A stretch of DNA of 6,559 bases from Verrucomicrobiaceae bacterium (lineage in GTDB: Bacteria > Verrucomicrobiota > Verrucomicrobiia > Verrucomicrobiales > Verrucomicrobiaceae), in NCBI GenBank assembly GCA_947463285.1, contig CANHTV010000217.1, positions 1 to 6,559 on the forward strand, read 5' to 3'. Shown here one piece after another: positions 1 to 6,018 of this stretch (position 1 is the stretch's first letter; every line of letters starts with the position of its first letter). The notes under the pieces were generated by a model. It did not search any database, had not been told where the DNA came from, and was given only the letters and a program-made list of their open reading frames with translations. A program made the translations under genes and the position numbers.

Positions 1-66
1 GGGCAGAGCAGGCAAGTCGGCAAAACATAGAGGCAGCAACGTGTCGTGGCGGCTGTAATTATCAAC

Positions 67-2466
67 TCACCAAAGCACACCCGATACCGACCAAAGGCCT
101 GGCTGTGACATCATCAGCAGGCGCACACGATCCAAAAGAGGAACATCATTTCCAGCCTTCAAGATCATCTCTAGAGCCACGGATGACTCATCCAGCGACA
201 AAGCACGACGACCTGAAATAAAGCAGCGTCCTCGCTGGGCCAAAGACAGGCGCTGCAAATTATCTCGGAACCGCCCTTCCGACACCCGGCCGAGGCACAT
301 GACCACGCGATGAGTACCGACGGCCAGGGATCTCTTGGGTGGACTCTCGGGAGCATCCGCAGCCAGCCAGCGACTCGCCGCATCTGCCACCGATTGCCCA
401 GGCACCAGCAAACAAAGGTCTGAAAGCGCTCCCAGCGCGGACGGAATCAGGTCTTTGATCACAGACGTGTCAGCAGCACTGAGGACGAAAGCTTGCAAAC
501 TAGGCACATCCACTTTGGCAGGCTCACGCAGCGTGCGGAAAGCCCACTCCCAGCTGGGAACCTGCATCACAGGTGCGCCGGCAAAGGCCTGCTGCCAGTC
601 GAGCTCCCTCAATTCCGGGCTGGCAGCCAGGATGACCGCACGAATGTCTGCGCACAAAGCCCGGGCAGCCACGCCCATCTCAGCGAGCAGTGACGCGTAG
701 TCCGGCCCGGCCCCAGGCAGAGACTTGACCCGCCCCTGCACTGTCTCGCGGCCACTCGCGCTCTGCATGATCCAGCTGTACTTGCCTGACGCCGCATCGC
801 CTCTCAGTACCACGCTCACCCAGACGATGCCGTTTAGTTCGGTCCGCTCACGAGTTGCTGAAGCGATGGACCAGAGTTCCACCGCGCGCTGATGCTCCAG
901 GCACTGAAAGGCCTTCGGCTGTTGCTCCAAATGCTGTACCAGCTGCGTCGGCGCACGGCGTCCATGCAGATGCTTCAATGCCAGGACTCGGACATCTTCC
1001 GGCAGACAGCGCATCAGCGTCACCTCACGATCCAACAGCGTCTCATGCAGGAAAAACAGGCTCTCCGACTCGTGTTTCAGATCACCTTCCAGCCGTCCCC
1101 ATGCCTGACGCAGACAGAGCATCTGCCGCTGCCATTCCTGATCATCGCGACAAAAAGGCAGCCGCCGTTGCCCATCGCGCAACCGCTGAGCCAGATCCGA
1201 GACAGCCTCCTGAGACTCCGGAAACTCAGCTCGCAGACGAGCCAGGGTGCCGAGCGCCCCATGACGAGTCGCCAGTCTGGCTGCGGCCAGCAGCAGATCA
1301 GGCTGTTTCTTAAGTCCATAAGCCTGTGCCTTTTTCCCCACCCAGGCCAGCGCCGCCAGAGGGTGAATCAGCACCACACCTGCAGCACGGAGTTTCTGCC
1401 AGTCCTCATCGGCATCGAGATCCGTGATCAGTTGGTTTTGAAAACGATCCGCCTCATCTCGAAAAAGCTGTGCCGCCTCCTGCCCCTTTTCACTGGCGGC
1501 GGGATCACCGGGAAAGAGCAGGTCATCCAAAGACACGGCCAAGGTTGGCGGAATCGCCAGCCCAAGCTCGGCCAAAGTCCACGCCGCCACCTGACAGCGA
1601 CGCTGCAAAGCAGCCGGCACACGCTCTGGCAGCAAATGCAGCGCCAGAGAAATCCAGCGGGCGGCCTCCATCCCCTGCCCTGCGAGACGCGCCGAAGACG
1701 CCGCCTCCAAAAGCGCCTCGATCTCCCCATAACGCACCGGGCTCTGCGCCGGGCGGACGTCACGCAGCAGCATCCACAGCGTCACCTGCCAGGCACTGAT
1801 CTCATGATTCTGCGCAGCATCCGAAATCACAACGAGCTGCTGACTCAGCACCTGACGCAACCCCATCACCAACCACTGCTGGAAACACTGAGCCGGAATG
1901 AGCCCGCCATTCTCAAAAACACCGCGAATCGGAACCCCACGGCCCGGTTTCCACGCCGGATCAAGCTTCAGCCAAAAGTTTCGCAGCACCAAGAGCTGCC
2001 TAGCTGGATCATCTCCAAGCACCACTGCCAGCAGCCACAACGTCAGATCCTGCCACGCCTGCTTCGGCACCTGACGCTTCATTTCTCCCTGTAAACTAGG
2101 GCGCAAACGCTGAACAACCTCCGCAGACTGATCGTTCAAAAGCCAGCCAACCGCCAGCGCCAGCATCTCAAATCGCACGTCCGCATCCGAGTGACGCAAA
2201 GCCTGCGTGATCAGATGCATCACATCCTGACGCTTTTCAGGCAGGGACTCTGGGCATAGCATATGCCGCCAGAGCTGATAATCCGCCCGTGCAGCGTGTT
2301 TAGCATCCTGAGCACGCCAGTAGTCACGCAGAGCACCGCGTCCCGGGCGGCCATTCTGAGCCTGCCGCCACTTCTCATACTCGGCCACAATAGCGACCAA
2401 AGGCAACACAGGAGCCTGACGAGGCGGCTGCGGACGGCGTGACTGATGGCGATGAGGAGCAGGCAT
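67..2466 (-). CDS. Large helical protein with a C-terminal degenerate CHAT-like domain
   Basis: 799-residue protein with no signal peptide or convincing membrane span, so probably cytoplasmic. Residues 1-20 are basic, proline-rich and probably disordered. Residues 21-535 look almost wholly alpha-helical and rich in Trp, Leu, Gln and Arg, possibly a solenoid, but I see no clean TPR consensus. Residues about 545-799 match the order of CHAT-domain landmarks: VILAASPELRELDW (611-624) for the PDG-L-LPW segment, MQVPSWEWAF (634-643) for the vPS segment, LLVPGQS (686-692) where CHAT has the atHG histidine, RVVMCLGR (720-727) where it has VVLSAC, LSLDESS for the W-V-D turn, and a closing LWSVSGVLW strand. 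The catalytic His and Cys appear replaced (C724 lies two positions early), so peptidase activity is unlikely. That is my alignment by eye; the family assignment is inference. An in-frame TAG six codons upstream makes ATG 2466 the first possible Met. No Shine-Dalgarno is seen. The gene is divergent from the glycosyltransferase gene. Confidence 0.85.
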   Translation of the reverse strand: MPAPHRHQSRRPQPPRQAPVLPLVAIVAEYEKWRQAQNGRPGRGALRDYWRAQDAKHAARADYQLWRHMLCPESLPEKRQDVMHLITQALRHSDADVRFEMLALAVGWLLNDQSAEVVQRLRPSLQGEMKRQVPKQAWQDLTLWLLAVVLGDDPARQLLVLRNFWLKLDPAWKPGRGVPIRGVFENGGLIPAQCFQQWLVMGLRQVLSQQLVVISDAAQNHEISAWQVTLWMLLRDVRPAQSPVRYGEIEALLEAASSARLAGQGMEAARWISLALHLLPERVPAALQRRCQVAAWTLAELGLAIPPTLAVSLDDLLFPGDPAASEKGQEAAQLFRDEADRFQNQLITDLDADEDWQKLRAAGVVLIHPLAALAWVGKKAQAYGLKKQPDLLLAAARLATRHGALGTLARLRAEFPESQEAVSDLAQRLRDGQRRLPFCRDDQEWQRQMLCLRQAWGRLEGDLKHESESLFFLHETLLDREVTLMRCLPEDVRVLALKHLHGRRAPTQLVQHLEQQPKAFQCLEHQRAVELWSIASATRERTELNGIVWVSVVLRGDAASGKYSWIMQSASGRETVQGRVKSLPGAGPDYASLLAEMGVAARALCADIRAVILAASPELRELDWQQAFAGAPVMQVPSWEWAFRTLREPAKVDVPSLQAFVLSAADTSVIKDLIPSALGALSDLCLLVPGQSVADAASRWLAADAPESPPKRSLAVGTHRVVMCLGRVSEGRFRDNLQRLSLAQRGRCFISGRRALSLDESSVALEMILKAGNDVPLLDRVRLLMMSQPGLWSVSGVLW

Positions 2467-2596
2467 GGTGGGAAGCCGATGCTACGCAGCCAGCCCAGCA
2501 CAGCAAATCCGCGATTGCACGAAGCTTGGCAAACATGCACACAGCAGGAGCTTTGATGGACAGGAGAGATTTTCTTCCCACCATAAGCGGCCCCCG
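2467..2596. other. Divergent intergenic spacer, presumed to hold two promoters
   Basis: These 130 bases separate the divergent starts at 2466 (minus) and 2597 (plus), so promoters for both directions should lie here unless they lie inside genes. A TTGCAC at 2515-2520 resembles a -35 box on the plus strand, but no acceptable -10 hexamer sits 16-18 bases downstream. An AGGAGAG at 2562-2568 looks like a ribosome site but is 28 bases from ATG 2597, too far to serve it. No terminator, repeat or operator palindrome was found. Confidence 0.4.
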
Positions 2597-3349
2597 ATGA
2601 AACCCCTGATCCTTATTCCCAGCTACAATACCGGCCGCATCCTGCCGATTACGGTGGCTGATGTGCTCGTCCACTGGGCGGATGTCTGGGTCGTGATGGA
2701 TGGTAGCACGGATGGTAGTGAGGTGTTGCTGAAACCGCTCCGGGAGAGTCATCGTGGCTTAAAAGTGATCTGCTTGCCCAAAAATGGCGGCAAGGGCGCG
2801 GCGGTGCTGCATGGCACTCTTCAGGCTCAGGCCGCTGGTTTTACGCATGTGCTCACGATTGATGCCGATGGCCAGCATCCCACGGAGGACATCCTCAGAT
2901 TTCTGAAGCTGGCAGAAAAGCACCCCGAGGCAGCGCTCATGGGCTGCCCCATCTTCGGCCCGGAGGCACCTCAGCTCCGCGTTCAGGGGCGCAAGATTTC
3001 CAACGGTTGGTCGAATCTCGAAACTCTCGGCTGGGGCATCCCGGACTCGCTCTTTGGCATGAGGCTTTACCCCATCCCGGCGCTGTTGAGGGCCTTCAAG
3101 GGCACCTTCTGGGCACGGCGGTTTGACTACGATACGGAGATCGCTGTGCGCCTGGCTTGGCAGGGCGTGCCGATGCTGGCGGTGCCGACCCAGGTGCGCT
3201 ACCTCACGGCTGAGGAGGGTGGAGTTTCCCAGTTCCGCTATTTCCGTGACAATGCCGTGCTCACCTGGATGCATCTGCGTCTGCTCGCTGGTTTCTTTTG
3301 GCGTCTGCCTATGCTCCTGCTCCGAGGCCGCAATCCGCTCAAGCCATGA
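2597..3349 (+). CDS. Family 2 (GT-A) glycosyltransferase, aryl-polyene-cluster type
   Basis: 250-residue inverting GT2-type enzyme expected to move a sugar from a nucleotide-sugar or lipid-linked donor to an unknown acceptor at the cytoplasmic side of the membrane. Visible motifs: the N-terminal strand LILIPSYNTG (4-13), the nucleotide-binding VMDGSTDGS (33-41), NGGKGAAV (63-70), and the metal-binding DAD in TIDADGQHP (88-95). RVQGRKISNGWSNLETLGWGIPDSLFG-like text (128-154) and RRFDYDTEIAVRL (174-186) form the acceptor side. The C-terminus (about 222-243) is hydrophobic and basic, suggesting peripheral membrane association. From memory, this core resembles the glycosyltransferases of aryl-polyene/xanthomonadin clusters more than wall or LPS enzymes; that is inference. 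ATG 2597 is chosen because homology begins there; the open frame continues upstream without a plausible start close by. No Shine-Dalgarno is within 15 bases. Its stop overlaps the methyltransferase start as ATGA (3346-3349), indicating cotranslation. Confidence 0.9.
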   Translation: MKPLILIPSYNTGRILPITVADVLVHWADVWVVMDGSTDGSEVLLKPLRESHRGLKVICLPKNGGKGAAVLHGTLQAQAAGFTHVLTIDADGQHPTEDILRFLKLAEKHPEAALMGCPIFGPEAPQLRVQGRKISNGWSNLETLGWGIPDSLFGMRLYPIPALLRAFKGTFWARRFDYDTEIAVRLAWQGVPMLAVPTQVRYLTAEEGGVSQFRYFRDNAVLTWMHLRLLAGFFWRLPMLLLRGRNPLKP

Positions 3350-4023
3350 ATCACGAAGAGACAGCTCTTTCACCCGAAAACCTGGAGGCTATTGCTTCGC
3401 TTTGCCCTCGGCGCTGGGACTATTACTATACCCGATCCAAATTGAGCACCGACCCCGTCTATGGCGCGGTCTTGGCGCACGTTCGCGGCTCGAAGCTGCC
3501 CCTGCTGGACATTGGCTGCGGCATCGGCTTGCTGTCGCACTACCTGCGCGCCATGGGACAGGACGCCGCGGTCACGGGCTTTGACTACGATGCCCGCAAG
3601 ATCAAAGCAGCCTGCATCATGGCTGTGAGGGCTGGGGTTCGGGACGTCCATTTTGATCACGGCGACGCTCGCACCCAGATGCCAGATTTTCACGGCCACG
3701 TCGTCATTCTGGACATCCTCCAGTTCTTCACGGAGGCCGAGCAAAACACGCTCCTGACCAGTGCGGCTGCACGCGTGGCTCCAGGCGGCAGCCTCATCAT
3801 CCGCTCGGGTTTGCAGGATGATTCCTGGCGCTTTCGCATCACGGTGTTTGTCGATTATTTCGCCAAGTTTTGTCTCTGGATGAAAGCCGCACCGACCCGC
3901 TATCCCGATGCCGCTCAGTTCCACCGCGTGCTGGAAAAAGCAGGCCTGGAGGTCAGCATCCAGCCGCTCTGGGGCGGTACGCCTTTCAATAATTTCTTGA
4001 TCATCGGCCAGCGCGCAGGATAA
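3346..4023 (+). CDS. Class I SAM-dependent methyltransferase, partner of the glycosyltransferase
   Basis: 225-residue soluble Rossmann-fold methyltransferase. Motif I LLDIGCGIG (53-61) binds SAM; an acidic motif II is D80 in GFDYDARKI (78-86); motif III is GDA (107-109); motif IV is VILDILQFF (120-128); the post-motif strand is PGGSLIIR (146-153). The N-terminal part, with CPRRWDYYYTRSKLSTDPVY (20-39), and the DDSWRFRIT segment (158-166) would shape the substrate site. These two stretches, together with the preceding glycosyltransferase, recall the methyltransferase of aryl-polyene-type pigment clusters, where the terminal aryl ring is methylated. The substrate here is unproven. The start ATG 3346 is fixed by the 4-base ATGA overlap with the glycosyltransferase stop. 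An earlier in-frame ATG at 3298 would overlap that gene by 52 bases and is unlikely. There is no Shine-Dalgarno, consistent with translational coupling. Confidence 0.92.
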   Translation: MNHEETALSPENLEAIASLCPRRWDYYYTRSKLSTDPVYGAVLAHVRGSKLPLLDIGCGIGLLSHYLRAMGQDAAVTGFDYDARKIKAACIMAVRAGVRDVHFDHGDARTQMPDFHGHVVILDILQFFTEAEQNTLLTSAAARVAPGGSLIIRSGLQDDSWRFRITVFVDYFAKFCLWMKAAPTRYPDAAQFHRVLEKAGLEVSIQPLWGGTPFNNFLIIGQRAG

Positions 4024-4081
4024 GCCGTGAGAATGCCTTTGGTGGCATAGCGCCAGTCGTGGATGATCCAACATAGCCACC

Positions 4082-4513
4082 ATGAAAAGCATCACCAGCC
4101 TCTTCTACCTCTCCTGCCTCATCGTCTGGCTCAGCGGGTGTACCGCGCCAAGCACACTCACGCCTGAATCTCAGGCCCAGTTTACGAAGGTGCAGGTGCT
4201 TTTGGAAACCAACTGCGTACACTGTCACGGCGATAACCATTTATCCACCATGCCACCTTTTGGCGATAGCCGGGCGCTGACAAAACTCATCGGCAGCAAG
4301 ACCTGGATCATTCCCGGCCAGCCTGCCAGCAGCCGACTCTATCAGGTGGTGACCTTTAGCGATAACATCCCTGGAGCCATGCCACCCACCGGCCACGGCA
4401 TCGCGACCACAGATGTTCGGATGCTGCATGACTGGATCAAGGCAGGCGCCCAAGTGCCAGCCGGAAAAAACATCCGCTTCACCCCGCGTGGAGAGTCTCC
4501 CAGATCCATCTGA
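4082..4513 (+). CDS. Monoheme cytochrome c lipoprotein
   Basis: 143-residue exported lipoprotein. A hydrophobic signal (about 5-19) ends in a lipobox LSGC with lipidated Cys20. The mature part has one heme-attachment motif C45-V-H-C48-H49 followed by G50-D51, a PG (78-79) and a GAMPPTGHGI segment (98-107) whose M100 is the likely distal iron ligand. DWIKAGA (117-123) is the usual closing helix of this family. The pattern CVHCHGD ... PGQPASSRLY ... MPP ... WI-GA is that of the small cytochromes often fused to DUF1549/DUF1553 proteins in Planctomycetes and Verrucomicrobia; here it stands alone. It probably carries electrons on the periplasmic side of a membrane; its partners are not visible. 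The gene starts 58 bp after the methyltransferase in the same direction, so cotranscription is possible but not shown. No Shine-Dalgarno precedes ATG 4082. The stop lies 7 bases from the stop of the convergent gene. Confidence 0.92.
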   Translation: MKSITSLFYLSCLIVWLSGCTAPSTLTPESQAQFTKVQVLLETNCVHCHGDNHLSTMPPFGDSRALTKLIGSKTWIIPGQPASSRLYQVVTFSDNIPGAMPPTGHGIATTDVRMLHDWIKAGAQVPAGKNIRFTPRGESPRSI

Positions 4514-4520
4514 TCAACCT

Positions 4521-4763
4521 TCAAGGAGCGCCCTGAATACGCACTCTTCCATCGTCTGCGGCTTCACGAACCGAGGGAGCCTGGAGGATCGCCGTCAAGT
4601 TGCTGGCCAGCAGGTAGATCAAGGCAGAGCCGAGAGCGCCCGCGATGGCGATCAAGCGCCGTTGCATCACATTCTCAGCCGAGATCATCGTGTAAATCCG
4701 CAGGCAAATCAGTGCCCACAAAATCGTGAGCACTGGTGCGACAAAAGGCAGATAAGTTTCCAT
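4521..4763 (-). CDS. Small two-pass membrane protein of unknown function
   Basis: 80-residue protein with two hydrophobic helices, about 5-25 (PFVAPVLTILWALICLRIY) and 37-60 (LIAIAGALGSALIYLLASN), joined by a short polar loop with QRR (34-36). A roughly 20-residue hydrophilic tail follows. The loop's basic residues suggest it faces the cytoplasm, placing both termini outside, but this is only positive-inside reasoning. I do not recognise a family. It lies 38 bp after the Spy-like gene on the same strand, so it may be the last gene of the sigma-factor operon. No Shine-Dalgarno is seen before ATG 4763, and no terminator separates it from the Spy-like gene. The membrane-like composition is the main argument that it is a real gene; no competing frame fills this interval convincingly. 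Confidence 0.65.
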   Translation of the reverse strand: METYLPFVAPVLTILWALICLRIYTMISAENVMQRRLIAIAGALGSALIYLLASNLTAILQAPSVREAADDGRVRIQGAP

Positions 4764-4801
4764 GCCCAGAGGCTAGCGAAGGACCAGCCTGTTTGTCATC
4801 C

Positions 4802-5638
4802 TTAAAGATTCTCCAACTGCTTTTCTGCCCAGGTGAGGATGCGCCCCACCTTTTCCGCATCTTGAGCTTCTTTGGCTTCTTCGAAGGCCTGCTTGGCCTG
4901 AACAAACTGACGTATCATCGGGATCGAAATCACGGACTGGCCTTTTTCCTGAACCTGTTCATAGCGCTGCTTCAAGACTTCCAGATCGATGTCACCCGTC
5001 TCAAACTTCGAGAAATCCAGAGGCTCTGTCGTGACAGGTTCATTGAATCCACTGTCTTTGATCAACTGTTCCAGTGCGTCATTGGCAGCCGCCCAATCGC
5101 CAGATCGGATGAGCCCCTCGATTTCCTTTCCGCGCTCGCTCATGGTCTCTGTCGGCTTGACCCCAAGACCATCGACAACTTCACGCAGCGCCATGGCTTT
5201 TTGCCGAACCTGGGTCTCCAAGCCCGCTGTCTTGGCCTTGCGCTCTGGGGCCAGCTTCGCCGCCAGACGTTGCTGCTCCACCGTCAAAACATCGCGCAGT
5301 TGTAGAAGTGTGCGCAGCTGTAGATGCTTCAGCGGAGACTCAGCTTCGAGGAGTTTGGTGAGAGCTGTGCTGGCAGCTTCGGCCTGAGTTTCTCGGTTCT
5401 TCAAGAGACCGTTAAAAGCCTTCTGCGCTTCTTTCACCGCCTGCTCCAAAGACAGACCTTCGGCTTGGGCGGCTTCAACGATGGCCTGCATCTTGGCTTG
5501 CTGCTCAGCGCTGAGTTCGAGCTCACTTTTGAGTGAGTTAATGACTTCCGGGGTGACAAGTCCCTGTTGCAGCCAGGCATTCATATCGGCACGAACGCAG
5601 GTGGTGAAGGCGAGGAGGATGTAGAGGATGGATTTCAT
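4802..5638 (-). CDS. Exported helical protein with Spy/CpxP-like LTxxQ motifs
   Basis: 278 residues. A short signal peptide (MKS, hydrophobic 4-15) has likely cleavage after A17 (VRA-D), giving a periplasmic protein; Cys14 is not in a valid lipobox. The mature chain is almost entirely helical and highly charged. It has LSAEQQ (42-47) and LTVEQQ (118-123), the paired LTxxQ signature of Spy/CpxP/ZraP/CnrX-type periplasmic chaperones and stress sensors, with about 70 residues between, as in a helical hairpin. The usual family length is about 150-170 residues; here a second helical half (140-278) with DWAAANDALEQL (181-192) and AKQAFEEAKEAQDAEK (248-263) nearly doubles it. The mature part has no cysteine and only one histidine (H105), which argues against a His-based metal site like that of CnrX. 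ATG 5638 overlaps the upstream gene's TGA by 4 bases and has no Shine-Dalgarno, so translation is probably coupled. The role as sensor or chaperone is inference. Confidence 0.9.
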   Translation of the reverse strand: MKSILYILLAFTTCVRADMNAWLQQGLVTPEVINSLKSELELSAEQQAKMQAIVEAAQAEGLSLEQAVKEAQKAFNGLLKNRETQAEAASTALTKLLEAESPLKHLQLRTLLQLRDVLTVEQQRLAAKLAPERKAKTAGLETQVRQKAMALREVVDGLGVKPTETMSERGKEIEGLIRSGDWAAANDALEQLIKDSGFNEPVTTEPLDFSKFETGDIDLEVLKQRYEQVQEKGQSVISIPMIRQFVQAKQAFEEAKEAQDAEKVGRILTWAEKQLENL

Positions 5639-6018
5639 GGGAGTTGAATGTGCAGATGAGATGGTAGGAGAAAATCACTGGGCATGGCAAAGGGTCTATC
5701 GACTCCGGCAAACAGAGGGCTGCCGTCAGTCATAAAAAACTCCGGCAGGTCTTTAGCCAGATCTTCACTGGATGAAGGAGCCCCAAGGTACCAAGCCGTC
5801 AGCGCCAGTAGCACACAGGCAGACGCCTTTGGTAGCCAGGGCGGCAATCGCCAGCTAATCGGCAGGCGCTCCGAGATCACCAGCACACGCGGATTCCACA
5901 CAGGGGCTGCCTCACGCTCTGCATGTCGCTGCGCCACAAAGCGCTCACGCAAATCAGCATCAGCATCAGCATCAGCATCAGCATCAGCATCAGCATCAGG
6001 TTCAGGTTCAGATTTCAT
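5635..6018 (-). CDS. Single-pass membrane protein, candidate anti-sigma factor
   Basis: 127 residues. The N-terminus is MKSEPEP followed by an uninterrupted Asp-Ala repeat (D8-D22), then a charged helical stretch LRERFVAQRHAEREAAP (23-39). One membrane segment lies at about 65-80 (ASACVLLALTAWYLGA), preceded by basic RLPPWLPK, so the first 63 residues should be cytoplasmic and the last 47 periplasmic. There is no zinc-type HxxxCxxC anti-sigma motif, FecR domain or other recognised family. Its position directly after an ECF sigma gene, with an 11-base overlap (6008-6018), and its topology make it the obvious candidate anti-sigma, with residues 23-60 as the likely sigma contact. That role is inferred from context only. 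No Shine-Dalgarno precedes ATG 6018, consistent with coupling to sigma translation. Its TGA overlaps the start of the Spy-like gene (5635-5638). The acidic tail is coded by a hexanucleotide tandem array. Confidence 0.85.
   Translation of the reverse strand: MKSEPEPDADADADADADADADLRERFVAQRHAEREAAPVWNPRVLVISERLPISWRLPPWLPKASACVLLALTAWYLGAPSSSEDLAKDLPEFFMTDGSPLFAGVDRPFAMPSDFLLPSHLHIQLP
5953..6012. repeat. Hexanucleotide tandem array coding an Asp-Ala tail
   Basis: Ten 6-base units in a row: seven perfect ATCAGC (5953-5994), then ATCAGG, TTCAGG and TTCAGA. Read on the minus strand they encode the Ser-Glu-Pro-Glu-Pro lead and the Asp-Ala run of the single-pass membrane protein. Each unit is two codons, so copy-number change would lengthen or shorten the acidic tail without shifting frame. 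The last degenerate unit contains the sigma factor's stop codon (6008-6010), so the pure repeat lies wholly beyond the sigma gene. Confidence 0.97.

Noticed and set aside
1..28. Possible start of a further minus-strand gene (ATG at 28, reading MFCRLACSA to the edge)
   Set aside because: Only nine codons are visible and there is no ribosome site, so it cannot be told from chance.
892..2094. 400-residue open frame on the plus strand inside the 799-residue gene
   Set aside because: It is antisense to a gene with better composition; its translation is a Gln/Leu/His/Arg-rich mirror of that gene's codons, with no recognisable domain and no ribosome site.
2759..3373. 204-residue minus-strand frame opposite the glycosyltransferase
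   Set aside because: It is antisense to clear GT2 motifs, has no domain of its own, and its composition is typical of a shadow frame.
4032..4050. Small inverted repeat ATGCC/GGCAT after the methyltransferase
   Set aside because: The stem is only 5 bp with a 6-base loop and no following T-run, so it is not a credible terminator.
3370..4095. 241-residue minus-strand frame opposite the methyltransferase
   Set aside because: The sense strand carries all SAM-binding motifs in order; the antisense product is rich in Ala/Arg/Asp/Gln with no pattern.
4764..4801. AGGCT/AGCCT inverted repeat between the Spy-like and small membrane genes
   Set aside because: A 5-bp stem with a long loop and no T-run is too weak to call a terminator or attenuator.
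4736..5305. 189-residue plus-strand frame opposite the Spy-like gene
   Set aside because: It is antisense to a protein with signal peptide, paired motifs and start/stop coupling; the plus-strand product shows no recognisable feature.
5953..6012. Tandem array considered as a CRISPR or replication iteron
   Set aside because: Units are 6 bases with no spacers, and they sit inside a coding frame as an Asp-Ala run.
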